A stretch of 64,000 bases of DNA from Bradyrhizobium ottawaense (GTDB lineage: Bacteria > Pseudomonadota > Alphaproteobacteria > Rhizobiales > Xanthobacteraceae): NCBI RefSeq assembly GCF_002278135.3, contig NZ_CP029425.2, positions 4,006,001 through 4,070,000 of the forward strand, written 5' to 3'. How positions within the stretch are numbered: the first letter of the stretch is position 1; each line of letters opens with the position of its first letter. Under the pieces are notes generated by a model. It did not search any database. It saw only the letters and a program-made list of their open reading frames with translations, and was not told where the DNA came from. Below are positions 27,974 through 38,301 of this stretch, piece by piece. A program made the position numbers and the translations under genes.

Positions 27974-30900
27974 ATGACATCGACGGCCGGGGAGAACTCG
28001 ACCGATCGCAATGCCGTCCTGGCTGCACTTGGCGATTACATCCGAGAGATCGCCAACCCCGACGATCTCGCTTATGCAGCGGTAGAGCTGCTCGGCCGCA
28101 GCCTCAAGGTCAGCCGGGCAGGCTACGGCACGGTCGACACATCGGCCGAGACCATTACCATCGTCCGTGACTGGAACGCGCCGGGCATTTTGAGCCTGGC
28201 GGGGGTGCTGCACTTCCGCGACTATGGCAACTACATCGAAGATTTGAAGCGCGGCGAGACGGTCATCTGTGCCGATGCGGAGAAGGATCCTCGCGTTGGC
28301 GACCGCGCCCGCGCGCTCGAAGCGATATCCGCTCGCGCGCTTGTCAACATGCCGATCTCCGAGCCCGACGGAGTCGTCGCGCTGCTCTACCTCAACAACG
28401 CAACCCCGCGGGTCTGGAGCTCCGAGGAGCTCGAGCTCATCCACGATGTTGCCGAGCGCACGCGAACCGCCGTCGAACGTCGACGCGCCGAGGCGGCGGT
28501 GCGGGAGAACGAGATCCGTCTGCTCTTCCTTGACGCCCTCAACAAGGAGACGGCCAGGACCCGCGATGCCGACGGCGTGATGGCAGTGACGACGAGAATG
28601 GTCGGAGAGCACCTCGGCGTCTCGAACTGCGCTTATGCCGACATGGATCCCGATCAAGACGGCTTCACCATCCGCGGGGATTGGGCGGCTCCTGGTGCGA
28701 TGCATATCCTTGGCCACTACAGCCTGGCCGACTTCGGTGAGAAGGCGGTGCGAGAGCTCAGTGCTGGCAGGCCTCTCGTCATCAATGACAATTTGAAGGA
28801 GATCGCGCCGGAGGAGGCGGCCACCTTTCAGAACATAGGAATAGGTTCGACGATCTGCATGCCCTTGGTCAAGGAAGGGCAGCTCACGGCCTTGATGGCC
28901 ATTCATCACCGCGGCCCGCATCGGTGGACGGCGCGCGAGCTCGCGTTGCTCACGGAGGTCACCGAGAGATCGTGGGCCCACATCGAGCGGGTTCGTTCGG
29001 AACAGGCGGCGCGAGAAGCTGCCGAACGCCTGAGTCTTGCGAACAGGGCGGCAGGTATAGGCATCTGGGACTATAATCCGGTGAACGACGTTCTTAGATG
29101 GGACAACCGCTGCAAGGAGGTGTTCGGTTTGTCGCCGGACGCCGAAGTGAGCTACGAAGGGGCGTTCCTGAAGGGTCTCCATCCAGACGACAGGCAGCGG
29201 GCCCACGAGGCCGTCTCCGCAGCCCTGACGCCGGATTGCCCGAAAAGCTACAACATTGAATTCCGAACCATCGGCATCGAGGATGGTGTCGAACGCTGGA
29301 TCGCGGCGACGGGGCAGGCGATCTTTTCCAATAGGCAGGCCGTCCGGTTCATCGGGACGGTTCTGGATATTTCCGCGCAAAAGAAGACCGAACGCCAGCT
29401 TCGAATACTGAATGATACGGGGGCGTCGGTCGCCCGCGAACGCGACCTCGAGAAGATCGTGCAGATCGTTACAGATGCCGGCGTGGAGCTGACGGGCGCC
29501 CAGTTCGGAGCCTTCTTCTACAACGTTCTGGCGCCGGACGGCGGCAGCTACATGCTGTATTCGCTGTCCGGAGCGCCGCGATCCGCCTTCGAGAAGTTTC
29601 CTATGCCGCGCAACACCGCGGTGTTCGAGCCCACGTTCAAGGGTACGGGCGTGGTGAGGTCTGACGACATCCTGCAGGACCCGCGCTATGGCAGGAACGC
29701 GCCGCGTAAAGGCATGCCGGAGGGGCATCTTCCAGTCCGATCCTACCTCGCGGTCCCCGTCATCTCGCGAACGAGCGAAGTCCTCGGCGGACTCTTCTTC
29801 GGCCATGCAGAGACGGGTAAATTCCAGGTAGAGCACGAAGCCGCCTTGCTCGGGATTGCCGGCCACGCCGCCACGGCTATCGACAACGCTCGGCTCCTGA
29901 CCCGGCTCGAGGCGCTCAATGCCGAACTGGAGCAACGTGTCGCCGACGAGATTGCCGAACGCATGAAGGCCGAAGAGCAGTTGCGCCAATCCCAGAAGAT
30001 GGAGGCCGTGGGGCAGCTGACCGGAGGCATCGCCCACGACTTCAACAACATGCTGGCCGTGATCCTCGGCAGCTTGAATCTCGCCAAACGACGGCTCGGC
30101 AAGGGAGAGGTCAACATTGACCGCTTCATCGAGGGGGCAATCGACGGCGCAAATCGCGCTGCCACTTTGACGCAGAGGCTGCTGGCGTTCTCGCGCCAGC
30201 AGCCTCTGGCGCCTGAAGTCGTAGACATCCACAAGATGATCGGGGGGATGAGCGAACTGCTCGAACGCTCGCTCGGAGAGCTTGTCCGCCTCGAGGCAGT
30301 CCTGGCGGCCGGTCTTTGGCGCGTCAAGGCAGATCCGGCCCAGCTGGAAAGCGCCGTGATCAACCTTGCGGTCAATGCGCGCGATGCCATGCCGAAGGGC
30401 GGGCGGCTGACGATAGAAACCAGCAACGCCTCGATCGATCGGAAATTTGCCCGTGAATATGCTCTGTCGCCCGGACAATATGTTCTCATTGCCGTGACGG
30501 ATAACGGCACCGGAATTCCGCCCGACGTGCTGGGAAAGGTGTTCGACCCGTTTTTCACGACCAAGGTCGTGGGTAAGGGCACCGGCCTCGGCCTCAGTCA
30601 GGTCTACGGCTTCGTGCGGCAGTCGGGCGGCCACGTCAAAGTCTACTCGGAAGTCGACGTTGGCACGACGGTGAAGATCTATCTGCCACGCTTCGCCGGC
30701 GACGAGGGAGTATCGACCCCATCGCAAGGAGTGTCGCATCCCGGCGCAAGCCTTCAGGGTGAGACCATTCTCGTCGTCGAGGACGACGAGCGGGTCCGCA
30801 GCATCTCGTCCGAAAGCCTGCGGGAGCTTGGTTATACGGTCATCGAGGCCGCGAGCGCCAAGGAGGCGATCAGGATGATCGAAAACGGTCTGGTCCCAGA

Positions 30901-31309
30901 TCTGCTGTTTACCGACGTCGTCATGCCCGACATGACCGGCGCTGAACTTGCGGGCGAACTGTCGAAACGATACCCGGATTTGAAGGTGCTGTTCACCACC
31001 GCTACACGCGCAACGCAATCGTTCACAACGGCATGCTCGATGCCGGCAAGCATCTGCTGTCCAAACCCTTTGCGATCGAAGATCTGGCCGCGAAAGTCCG
31101 TGCCTTGCTGGACGAAATTTGATCGTCTATTCGGTCCGGCAAATCCAGCCGGTCCAGCCCGACGGGTATCCATTCAAGCCCTGATGCTCTCGTTTGCAGC
31201 CGACTGGCGAAACCGTCGGCCTGCATGCGGCACGGTGGCCCCGGATTCCTCGAATGGCGAGGGCCGCACGAGATCCGAAACACGCATCGGTCTCAACATC
31301 ATGACTTGA
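27974..31309 (+). CDS. hybrid sensor histidine kinase (GAF-GAF-PAS-GAF-HisKA-HATPase-receiver), receiver frameshifted
   Basis: I chose ATG 27974 (GGGGAGG four bases upstream); ATG 27923 would add 17 residues. Domains: GAF (about 20-180), GAF (190-350), PAS (360-480), GAF (490-650), HisKA with His688 in GIAHDFNN, HATPase with N-box [27 protein letters not shown] and GKGTGLGLS, then a receiver with Asp981 in TDVVMPD. After FTT (30998-31000) the frame changes: a missing G would restore [11 protein letters not shown], the conserved SKPF lysine and a stop at 31120-31122. As written, the ORF runs on in a nonsense frame to 31309. The kinase core is intact; the receiver lacks its last third. No transmembrane segment, so cytoplasmic sensing. 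Confidence 0.8.
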   Translation: MTSTAGENSTDRNAVLAALGDYIREIANPDDLAYAAVELLGRSLKVSRAGYGTVDTSAETITIVRDWNAPGILSLAGVLHFRDYGNYIEDLKRGETVICADAEKDPRVGDRARALEAISARALVNMPISEPDGVVALLYLNNATPRVWSSEELELIHDVAERTRTAVERRRAEAAVRENEIRLLFLDALNKETARTRDADGVMAVTTRMVGEHLGVSNCAYADMDPDQDGFTIRGDWAAPGAMHILGHYSLADFGEKAVRELSAGRPLVINDNLKEIAPEEAATFQNIGIGSTICMPLVKEGQLTALMAIHHRGPHRWTARELALLTEVTERSWAHIERVRSEQAAREAAERLSLANRAAGIGIWDYNPVNDVLRWDNRCKEVFGLSPDAEVSYEGAFLKGLHPDDRQRAHEAVSAALTPDCPKSYNIEFRTIGIEDGVERWIAATGQAIFSNRQAVRFIGTVLDISAQKKTERQLRILNDTGASVARERDLEKIVQIVTDAGVELTGAQFGAFFYNVLAPDGGSYMLYSLSGAPRSAFEKFPMPRNTAVFEPTFKGTGVVRSDDILQDPRYGRNAPRKGMPEGHLPVRSYLAVPVISRTSEVLGGLFFGHAETGKFQVEHEAALLGIAGHAATAIDNARLLTRLEALNAELEQRVADEIAERMKAEEQLRQSQKMEAVGQLTGGIAHDFNNMLAVILGSLNLAKRRLGKGEVNIDRFIEGAIDGANRAATLTQRLLAFSRQQPLAPEVVDIHKMIGGMSELLERSLGELVRLEAVLAAGLWRVKADPAQLESAVINLAVNARDAMPKGGRLTIETSNASIDRKFAREYALSPGQYVLIAVTDNGTGIPPDVLGKVFDPFFTTKVVGKGTGLGLSQVYGFVRQSGGHVKVYSEVDVGTTVKIYLPRFAGDEGVSTPSQGVSHPGASLQGETILVVEDDERVRSISSESLRELGYTVIEAASAKEAIRMIENGLVPDLLFTDVVMPDMTGAELAGELSKRYPDLKVLFTTATRATQSFTTACSMPASICCPNPLRSKIWPRKSVPCWTKFDRLFGPANPAGPARRVSIQALMLSFAADWRNRRPACGTVAPDSSNGEGRTRSETRIGLNIMT

Positions 31310-31334
31310 CGGATGTGCGACACCAAGAAACGGA

Positions 31335-32243
31335 TCAAGGGTCTGATCGCAGCCACTCCGAAAAGGCTCGGATGGTTCTTGCGCGCGGATGGCCTGCCTT
31401 ACTGACCACATGGAAGCCGTAGCCAGGCAAGCTCAGCTTGAACGCCTTCACGAGCGTACCGGCGGCGAGGTCGTGTGCCGTGAGCACATCACTGAACACT
31501 CCTATTCCTTGTCCTGCGATCACCGCCTCGATGGCGTGCAATTCCTCGCGGAAACTCAGATGCTGCATGTCCTTGAACGGGGGGACGTCACGCCATCTGC
31601 GCTGAGCCGCGGCGAGCCATCGCTGCCAGGTGGGCGGCTCACGATCGGCCGGCGACCAATAAGAGTGGATCAGGACGTGATTTGCGAGGTCGACCGGTCG
31701 CATCAAGCGCCCCGTTGCAAGCAGGCGCGGACTGCAGACGGCCCAGAATGTATCGGTGAAGAGATCTTCGACGATGCCGTCTGTCGGCCGTACTCGGCTG
31801 GTCGCGTAGCGAATGGCGACGTCGCCGTCTCCGGCCTGCAGATCGAGCACCGTGTCAGTGCCGATGACCTCCAGCGGCACGTCGGGATGCAACTTGCGCC
31901 ACAGGGGCAGGCGGGGCACGAGCCAGCGGCTGGCGAACGCGTTGGTCGTCGTCACGCGGAGAGGCTGTTGGGCGCCTTCCTGCTTGACGCTCGCAACGGC
32001 GGCGGCAAACGCCTCGAGCCCGCCGCGTATGACGGGGAAAAGCCGCGCTCCGGCATCGGTCAGCGAGAGTGGCCGTGGTCTGCGGCGGAACAGAGCGCGA
32101 CCGCAATATTGCTCGAGCAACCCGATCTGGTGGCTGATCGCCGTTGGCGTCACGCCGAGTTCTGCCGCCGCCTTCTTGAAGCTCAGATGGCGGGCGGCGG
32201 CTTCAAAAGCGCGAAGCTCGATCAGGGGCGGGAGCTTGTGCAT
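31335..32243 (-). CDS. LysR-family transcriptional regulator (GcvA-like)
   Basis: 302 residues from ATG 32243 (MHKLPPLIELRAFEAAARHLSF); an ATG at 32318 would add a non-conserved tail. The winged HTH spans about 1-60 (FKKAAAELGVTPTAISHQI), followed by the substrate-binding domain (LRVTTTNAFASRWLVPRL, typical of the GcvA subgroup). It is divergent from the FAD oxidoreductase at 32352 with 108 bases between, so probably regulates it. Confidence 0.9.
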   Translation of the reverse strand: MHKLPPLIELRAFEAAARHLSFKKAAAELGVTPTAISHQIGLLEQYCGRALFRRRPRPLSLTDAGARLFPVIRGGLEAFAAAVASVKQEGAQQPLRVTTTNAFASRWLVPRLPLWRKLHPDVPLEVIGTDTVLDLQAGDGDVAIRYATSRVRPTDGIVEDLFTDTFWAVCSPRLLATGRLMRPVDLANHVLIHSYWSPADREPPTWQRWLAAAQRRWRDVPPFKDMQHLSFREELHAIEAVIAGQGIGVFSDVLTAHDLAAGTLVKAFKLSLPGYGFHVVSKAGHPRARTIRAFSEWLRSDP

Positions 32244-32351
32244 GCCGGCCAGTCTAGGTGAAATCAATTCATCGTCACCTGAATTCTTCGGATTTGCGCG
32301 GAGATCGTGCGCGGCCAAGGATATGGCGGGTCAAGCTGAGGAGATCAGGTC

Positions 32352-33728
32352 ATGTCGTCCATCGCATCTGTCGCCAGCGCTGCCGCCGATCTTGGCGCCT
32401 CCTTCGGAGGACAACTGCTCAAACCGGCGGACGAGGGCTATGAGGAGGCGCGAAAGGTCCATAACGGGCTGGTCGACAAGCGGCCGGCATTGATCGCCAG
32501 GTGCCGCAGCGTGGCCGACGTCGTCGACGCCGTCGCTCTTGCGACCAGGCTCGGCCTCGAGGTCGCCGTTCGCGGCGGTGGCCACAATGTAGCAGGACGC
32601 GCAACCATCGACGGCGGGATCATGATCGACCTCTCGCCCATGAAGGGCGTCCGGGTCGATCCGGTCGGCAAGACCGTCTGGGCGCAGGGCGGGGCCACCT
32701 GGGGCGAGCTCAATCGCGAAACGCAACTTCACGGACTTGCGGTCACCGGCGGCGTGGTCTCGACCACCGGGATTGCCGGCCTGACCCTCGGCGGAGGACT
32801 GGGCTGGCTGATGGGCAAGTACGGTCTGGCACTGGACAATCTGCGGGCCGTCGAACTCGTCACCGCCGATGGCAGGGTTTTGCGCGCCAGCAGGCAAGAG
32901 GAGCCCGATCTGTTCTGGGCTCTCCGCGGCGGCGGCGGAAACTTCGGGATCGCCACCAGTCTCGAATACGATCTTCATACAATCGGGCCGATCATCACCG
33001 GCGGCCCGATCGTCCATCCCATCGAACGCTCCCGCGAGGTGCTCGAATTCTTCCGGACCAGCACGCGGTCGCTCGCGGACGAGCACATGCTGTTCGCATC
33101 CCTGACGCATGCGCCAGACGGCTCCGGCACGGAGGTCGCGGTCCTGGTCACCAGTCACTGCGGACCGCTGGCGGATGCCGAACGAGCGGTGCGGCCGCTG
33201 AAACAGTTCGGGACTCCGATCCTGGATGCAGTCGGGCCGATTCCCTATTGCGACCTCAACCGCATGCTCGACGCCAACTATCCGAAAGGCGCCTTCAACT
33301 ATTGGAAATCGAACTTCCTCGCGGAGCTCAGTGATGGCGCGATTGCGACCATGATCGAATGCTTCGCGCGCTGCCCGACTCCCATGGGGCAGTTTCTGGT
33401 CGAACACGTCCACGGCGCGGCGGCCCGCGTCGATGCCGTGGATACGGCATTTCCGCATCGGCAGGAGGGCTATAATTTCCTGATTCTCGCGCAGTGGATG
33501 CAGGCCAGCGATACCAGCCGCTGCATGTCCTGGGCGCGCGACACCTACGAAAGGATGCGGCCCTTCTTCGCCTCCGGCCGCTATGTCAATTATCTCGATG
33601 ATGACGAGACGGGCGATCCCGTCGCGGCCGCCTATGGACCGAACTACCGGCGACTGCAGCGGATCAAGGCGAAATACGACCCGACCAACTTCTTCCGCAT
33701 GAACCAGAACATCCGGCCCCTGGCCTGA
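32352..33728 (+). CDS. FAD-linked oxidoreductase, berberine-bridge-enzyme type
   Basis: 458 residues. PCMH-type FAD domain with VRGGGHNVAG, whose His is the usual covalent FAD attachment site, and GLTLGGGLGWLMGKYGLALDN; the second (Cys) flavin link of bicovalent members is absent. The C-terminal BBE segment reads YDPTNFFRMNQNI. No signal peptide is seen, so probably cytoplasmic. Start follows GAGGAG by eight bases. Oxidises an unknown alcohol, sugar or amine; the divergent LysR gene is the likely regulator. Confidence 0.9.
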   Translation: MSSIASVASAAADLGASFGGQLLKPADEGYEEARKVHNGLVDKRPALIARCRSVADVVDAVALATRLGLEVAVRGGGHNVAGRATIDGGIMIDLSPMKGVRVDPVGKTVWAQGGATWGELNRETQLHGLAVTGGVVSTTGIAGLTLGGGLGWLMGKYGLALDNLRAVELVTADGRVLRASRQEEPDLFWALRGGGGNFGIATSLEYDLHTIGPIITGGPIVHPIERSREVLEFFRTSTRSLADEHMLFASLTHAPDGSGTEVAVLVTSHCGPLADAERAVRPLKQFGTPILDAVGPIPYCDLNRMLDANYPKGAFNYWKSNFLAELSDGAIATMIECFARCPTPMGQFLVEHVHGAAARVDAVDTAFPHRQEGYNFLILAQWMQASDTSRCMSWARDTYERMRPFFASGRYVNYLDDDETGDPVAAAYGPNYRRLQRIKAKYDPTNFFRMNQNIRPLA

Positions 33729-33790
33729 TTGCCGGCTGAGGATTTCGTCGCTCCCATGGGCCGTGTTGATCTCTTCGGGAGGATTCGAGA

Positions 33791-34690
33791 ATGGCTGTCG
33801 TGTGCCGGCCCGCTTGTAGCGACGATTTGGCGAGAGCCGACGAGATCGTGGTCGCCAGCATCAACGAACTCACGGAACGGCGGGGGTTCGGCAAGATGGC
33901 ATCCTCTCGCCCGCACCATTTTCAGGCCTTCTCGCTTGCGGATGATCCCGAAGGTCTATGGGTTGCCGATGTCGACGGAGACATTGTCGGCTTCGCGTGG
34001 AGCTGGGTGTGTGGCGAGCTTTGGTTCTTGGCGCAGTTGTTCGTGGCGCCTGATCGCCAGAGCGACGGCATTGGCAATCAATTGCTCGGGAAGTCATTCG
34101 CTCACGCGGCAACGCGCGGAGCATCCGTCAAGGCGTTGATCACCTTCACCTTCAACAACGTGTCTCAAGGCCTCTACATCCGTCACGGACTATTCCCGCG
34201 CTGTCCGATCTACATGGTCAGCGCGCCTCGTGACCGCCTGGCGTCACGGTTGGCTGAGCCGCTGCTGCGTCTTGAACCTCTTGCCGCCGCGACGGCCCGG
34301 TTCGAGGACCTGGTGCCCATTGATATCAGCGCTCTCGGCGTTTCCAGAGCGAAGCATCACCGATATCTCCTGGGCGACAGCACGACGAACGGGTTCACCA
34401 TTCACGCCGGCCGCGAGTGCGTCGGGTACGTCTACGTTTCGGATGGACACATTGGTCCGCTCGCGGTCCGCCGGCAGGATCTGGTTGGCCCCGCCCTTGC
34501 GGCTGCGCTGTCGCTCGCGGCACGGGGCGGTGTTCCAACCATCTCGGCCTTCGTGCCGGGTACGAGCGAGCCGGCGCTCAAAGTGGCGACCGACCACGGC
34601 ATGCATCTGACGCTCCCGATGCTGCTGATGTCCAATCGGCAGTTCGGAGATTGGGTCAGTTACCTCCCGCGTAATCCGGGTTTCATGTAG
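33791..34690 (+). CDS. GNAT-family N-acetyltransferase
   Basis: 299 residues. The N-terminal half is a GNAT domain: LFVAPDRQSDGIGNQLL is the acetyl-CoA-binding motif A, followed by NNVSQGLYIRHGLF (motif B). The C-terminal half looks like a second, degenerate GNAT fold (VGYVYVSDGHIGPLAV). Substrate unknown. It follows the flavoprotein by 62 bases on the same strand and may be co-transcribed. Confidence 0.8.
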   Translation: MAVVCRPACSDDLARADEIVVASINELTERRGFGKMASSRPHHFQAFSLADDPEGLWVADVDGDIVGFAWSWVCGELWFLAQLFVAPDRQSDGIGNQLLGKSFAHAATRGASVKALITFTFNNVSQGLYIRHGLFPRCPIYMVSAPRDRLASRLAEPLLRLEPLAAATARFEDLVPIDISALGVSRAKHHRYLLGDSTTNGFTIHAGRECVGYVYVSDGHIGPLAVRRQDLVGPALAAALSLAARGGVPTISAFVPGTSEPALKVATDHGMHLTLPMLLMSNRQFGDWVSYLPRNPGFM

Positions 34691-34813
34691 ATCTTGCGAT
34701 CCCGCGTTGGCGGAACGCTGACTAGGCCGCGCGAACGGTTCTGGCGTACACGCTGCGTTTGCAAGCCGACCTCGCAGGGGCTATGTCCGGGCCTCCCGGA
34801 CAAGAGCCCTGAC

Positions 34814-35562
34814 ATGACAATCTCCGATGACAACGACCTGACGCGCCTGAAAGAGCTCGGTCGCATCGTCGCCAATACGCTGGAGGCGATGGGCAAGGCG
34901 ATTGAGCCGGGCATGAGCACCTCCGAGCTCGACCAGATCGGGCGAAAGCTCCTGGAGGCCGCCGGCGCGCGTTCGGCCCCGGAGCTGGCCTATGATTTTC
35001 CCGGGGCGACCTGCATCAGCGTGAACGAGGAGATCGCTCACGGCATTCCGGGCGAACGGCGGATCGCGCGCGGCGACCTCGTGAACATTGACGTGTCAGC
35101 CGAGAAGAATGGCTTCTTCGCCGATACGGGTGCTTCCTTCGCCGTTCCCCCGTAAACCGCGCGATCGAACGTCTTTGCCGGGACGGCCGGCGGGCGATGT
35201 GGACCGGCCTGCAGCAGGTCGGCGCCGGCAAACCGATTGCCGGGATCGGCCAGGCGATCGGGACCTTTGCGCGGAAGAAAGGCTACAGCCTGGTCAGGAA
35301 TCTGGCCAGTCACGGCGTCGGCCTGTCGCTCCATGAGGAGCCGACGGAGATTGCAACCTGGCCCGACCGCTCCGAACGCCGCATCATGAACGATGGCCTC
35401 GTGTTCACCGTCGAGCCGTTCCTCTCCATGGGTGCCGAATGGGCGGAGAATGGCGACGACCCATGGACGCTCTACAGCAGCCCCGAGGCGCCGACCGTTC
35501 AATACGAGCACACCGTGATCGCCACCCGCAACGGACCCTTGATCGTGACGCTGGCGGGTTAA
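34814..35562 (+). pseudogene. map: type I methionine aminopeptidase, frameshifted
   Basis: The first frame (ATG 34814 to TAA 35153-35155) encodes an N-terminal pita-bread half through ADTGASFAVPP; the second frame resumes at GTA 35152 with VNRAIERLCRDG and runs to TAA 35562. One base is missing in the C run 35147-35151 (five Cs; six would keep frame). All five metal ligands are present across the two parts: Asp in NIDVS, Asp in ADTG, His in ASHGVG, Glu in TVEPF, Glu in YEHT. Restored length about 249 residues. This is probably an extra copy, since an essential map should be elsewhere; a sequencing error is the alternative. Confidence 0.8.
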
Positions 35563-35583
35563 GCCGCCGACGCCGGAGTCGGA

Positions 35584-36993
35584 TCACGTCAGGCGGTCGA
35601 TGATCTGAAGGAGCCGGTCGCAGGACGCCTCGATCCTTTTGAGTGGAGACGTCGCGACGCCTAGCAACAGTCCCGGGCGCGCCGAAGCCTTCGAGGCATA
35701 CCAGAGCGAGAGCGGCGTGGGCGCAAGTCCGAACGCTGCGGCTTGCCTGGCGATGGCAAGATCAGGCGCTCCGTCCGGCAAGCGCAGGACCGCGGCCAGT
35801 CCTGCAATCGCAACGTTCGTGGTGCGCGTTCGAAGCTGCTTCAGCAATGCATCGCCTTGCGCGGTGTAGGCGCGCTTGGTGCGCCGCAGATGCCGCAGAT
35901 AATGGCCCTCGCGGATGAAGTCTGCCGTGGCGAGCTGCACCGCGGGTCCGGGTGCCGGCGCGAGGCACGCTGCGGTCTCGGCGAATCGCGACGCCAGAGC
36001 GGCCGGTGCAACGACAAAGCCGAGCCGTAGGGCAGGGGTTACGGTCTTGCTGAAGGAGCCAATGTGAATGACGCGGCCGGCGCGATCGAGCGAGGCGAGC
36101 GCCGGCGTGGCCCGGCCCTTGAGCTGAAGTTCGCTGAGATAGTCATCCTCGATCACCCAGGCGTTGTTTTGGTTCGCCCAGTCGAGCAGGCGCGATCGAC
36201 GTGCCAGTGACAGCGTGGATCCGAGCGGCGCCTGCTGCCCCGGTGTCACGACAACCAGCGCGGCGTCGGGCGCTTGTTGCAGGCCGTCATCGACATCGAT
36301 CCCATCTGCGTCAACCGTGATTGGCACGATCGACAGGCCCGCAAGTTCGAGGCCGTGCCGGGTGAAGGGAAAGCCGGGATCCTCCATCCAGACTTTCTTC
36401 CTTTGCCCGAGGTCGAGGACACGGAGCGCCAGGCCGAGGCCGCCGCTGAAGCCGCTGGTGATGATGATCTGGGACGGTGCGCATTCGATCCCGCGCGCCA
36501 GCGCAAGGTAGGCCGCGATCTCGCGTCGCAAGTCCGGTTCGCCGCGCGGGTCGGGGTAGATCGCAGGTGCGCTCATCTCGACGCGAACCGCCCGTGCGCG
36601 CATTCGCGCGAGCAGCGTCGCAGGAAAGGTCTCCTGCGAAGGAACGCCCATCTGGAAGATCGCCGGCCCCGCCGTGAGCTCCTGGTACATCTCCATGAAC
36701 GAGCCGGGGTCCGGCGCCTTGTCCCGCCGCACGGGAATGGACGGTCGGTCGGCGACATGGGTGCCTGTCGCGCGGGCCGCGATGATCAGTTGGGCCGATG
36801 AGAGCTTTTCATAGGCTGAGCGCACGGTGCCGCGCGCGACGCCAAGCTGGGCCGCCAAATCCTGCCATGAGGGCAGGCGCGCGCCCGGGGCGAGCACGCC
36901 GCGCTCGATGGCGGCCCTGATCCCCCTGTGGATTTGCTCCGCCAGCGGCGTCTTCGCCGACCGGTCGAGCTTCAGCCGCAGCGATCTGGTCAT
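35584..36993 (-). CDS. MocR-family regulator (GntR HTH fused to aminotransferase-like domain)
   Basis: 469 residues from ATG 36993 (MTRSLRLKLDRSAKTPLAEQI); an upstream in-frame start at 37044 adds 17 residues. N-terminal GntR winged HTH (about 10-80: LPSWQDLAAQLGVARGTVRSAYEKL). The rest is a fold-type I aminotransferase domain with the PLP lysine in SFSKTVTPALRLG. Such proteins sense PLP or its adducts. It is divergent from the AhpD-like gene at 37102. Confidence 0.92.
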   Translation of the reverse strand: MTRSLRLKLDRSAKTPLAEQIHRGIRAAIERGVLAPGARLPSWQDLAAQLGVARGTVRSAYEKLSSAQLIIAARATGTHVADRPSIPVRRDKAPDPGSFMEMYQELTAGPAIFQMGVPSQETFPATLLARMRARAVRVEMSAPAIYPDPRGEPDLRREIAAYLALARGIECAPSQIIITSGFSGGLGLALRVLDLGQRKKVWMEDPGFPFTRHGLELAGLSIVPITVDADGIDVDDGLQQAPDAALVVVTPGQQAPLGSTLSLARRSRLLDWANQNNAWVIEDDYLSELQLKGRATPALASLDRAGRVIHIGSFSKTVTPALRLGFVVAPAALASRFAETAACLAPAPGPAVQLATADFIREGHYLRHLRRTKRAYTAQGDALLKQLRTRTTNVAIAGLAAVLRLPDGAPDLAIARQAAAFGLAPTPLSLWYASKASARPGLLLGVATSPLKRIEASCDRLLQIIDRLT

Positions 36994-37023
36994 GATCCTT
37001 GGTACACGATTTCCCCGCGTTCT

Positions 37024-37043
37024 TGGTCCTTTTTTATAGACCA
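37024..37043. promoter_or_regulatory. probable MocR operator and promoter of the AhpD-like gene
   Basis: TGGTCCTTTTTTATAGACCA has inverted arms TGGTC/GACCA. A direct repeat CTTGGT occurs at 36998-37003 and 37022-37027. TATAGA (37035-37040) resembles a rightward -10. MocR regulators commonly bind paired short repeats overlapping such promoters; the assignment is inference. Confidence 0.4.
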
Positions 37044-37101
37044 CGGCAGGGGCATCTGAGGGAGGAAAGAGGGGCTCCCTCGATCATCAAGGAGAAAGCG
37101 G

Positions 37102-37563
37102 ATGAGTGAACGCCTCAACTACAACCACATTGCACCGGCAGGCGCGAAGGCACTGGGCGGCGTCTATGGCTACGTCATGCAGAGTGGGCTTCCCGCGACG
37201 CTGGTGACCCTCGCTTACCTGCGCGTCTCACAGATCAACAACTGCGCCTACTGCCTCGACATGCACACGCGGGATCTGCTGAAGAGCGGTGTGAAGGTCG
37301 AAAAGCTCGCGCTGCTGCAGGCTTGGGCCGAGGCCGGCGATCTCTTCGACGACCGCGAGCGCGCGGCCCTCGCCTGGGCCGAGACTGTCACCCGCGTCGC
37401 CGAGACCAACGTGCCCGATGAAGCCTATCAAGCCGCCCGCAAGGTCTTCAGCGAGCGCGAGCTTGTCGATCTCACGATCGCAATCAGCCTGATGAATGCG
37501 TACAATCGCATGTCGATCAGCTTCCGAAATACTCCGCAGGCCGCGCTCGAGAAGGCGGCCTGA
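37102..37563 (+). CDS. AhpD-like/carboxymuconolactone decarboxylase family protein
   Basis: 153 residues, all-helical CMD fold with the redox motif CAYCLDMH (CxxC plus His), as in AhpD alkylhydroperoxidases. A good GGAGAAAGCGG ribosome-binding region precedes ATG 37102. The CxxC supports peroxidase or disulfide chemistry in the cytoplasm. It is divergent from the MocR gene and followed after 40 bases by an HD-domain gene. Confidence 0.9.
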   Translation: MSERLNYNHIAPAGAKALGGVYGYVMQSGLPATLVTLAYLRVSQINNCAYCLDMHTRDLLKSGVKVEKLALLQAWAEAGDLFDDRERAALAWAETVTRVAETNVPDEAYQAARKVFSERELVDLTIAISLMNAYNRMSISFRNTPQAALEKAA

Positions 37564-37603
37564 CGGATCGCGCGGCATCAGTCGAAATGCAAAGTAGGAG
37601 AAG

Positions 37604-38242
37604 ATGATGAGCGTGATTTCCAGCGTCAAAATCCCCGACAGCAAGCTGGCGCGCGAGGCGGCTGAACTGGTGCGCAGCCACGAAGACGACATGCTTTTCA
37701 ACCATTCCGTCCGAGTCTACGTCTTCGGTGCCATGAAGGGGCTGCGTCAGCAGCTGAAATTCGATCCCGAACTTCTTTACGTCGCGGCGTTGTTTCACGA
37801 TCTAGGCCTCGTCGACCATTACCACACGCAGACAAAGCGATTTGAGGTTGACGGAGCCGACGCTGCGCGTGAGTTCCTGCGGGCGCGCGGCATCGCCGAG
37901 CCGCAAGCCGATCTGGTGTGGGAGGCAATCGCGCTGCACACCACGCCCGGCATTCCGCAATTCATGCGGCCGGAAATCGCGCTCACCAACGCGGGTGTCC
38001 TGGTGGACGTCGTGGGCATTGGGTATGACGACTACACGCCGGAGCAGCGCGACCAGGTGATCTCGGCGTTTCCGCGCGGCGACTTCAAGAACGAGTTCCT
38101 GAAGGTGCAGACCTGCTCGGCGCTGAAGAAGCCGCAGACGACGTTCGGGACGGTCAATTTCGACTACATCGAGGATCACGATCCCAGCTTCCGCAAGCCG
38201 AATGCGTGCACGCGCATCCGCAGCACGCCCTGGCAGAGCTGA
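37604..38242 (+). CDS. HD-domain protein, cyanamide hydratase-like
   Basis: 212 residues. The HD signature is visible: His in FNHSVRVYVF, the HD pair in ALFHDLGLVDHYH, a later His in IALHTTPG and Asp in VLVDVVGI. The FNHSxRVYxFG pattern resembles the cyanamide hydratase/Ddi2 group, where the metal site hydrates small nitriles, but isocyanide or phosphohydrolase activity is also possible. ATG 37607 is an alternative start. Likely co-transcribed with the AhpD-like gene. Confidence 0.85.
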   Translation: MMSVISSVKIPDSKLAREAAELVRSHEDDMLFNHSVRVYVFGAMKGLRQQLKFDPELLYVAALFHDLGLVDHYHTQTKRFEVDGADAAREFLRARGIAEPQADLVWEAIALHTTPGIPQFMRPEIALTNAGVLVDVVGIGYDDYTPEQRDQVISAFPRGDFKNEFLKVQTCSALKKPQTTFGTVNFDYIEDHDPSFRKPNACTRIRSTPWQS

Positions 38243-38301
38243 GCCGATGACGGCATTCGCCGCACGCCTACGCCGCCCTATCTCCGGCGGAAACTGAACG
38301 G

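Noticed and set aside
27938..31018. 1026-codon open frame on the minus strand
   Set aside because: It is antisense to the hybrid kinase, whose domains are unmistakable; the minus-strand translation has no recognisable motif and reflects high-GC codon bias.
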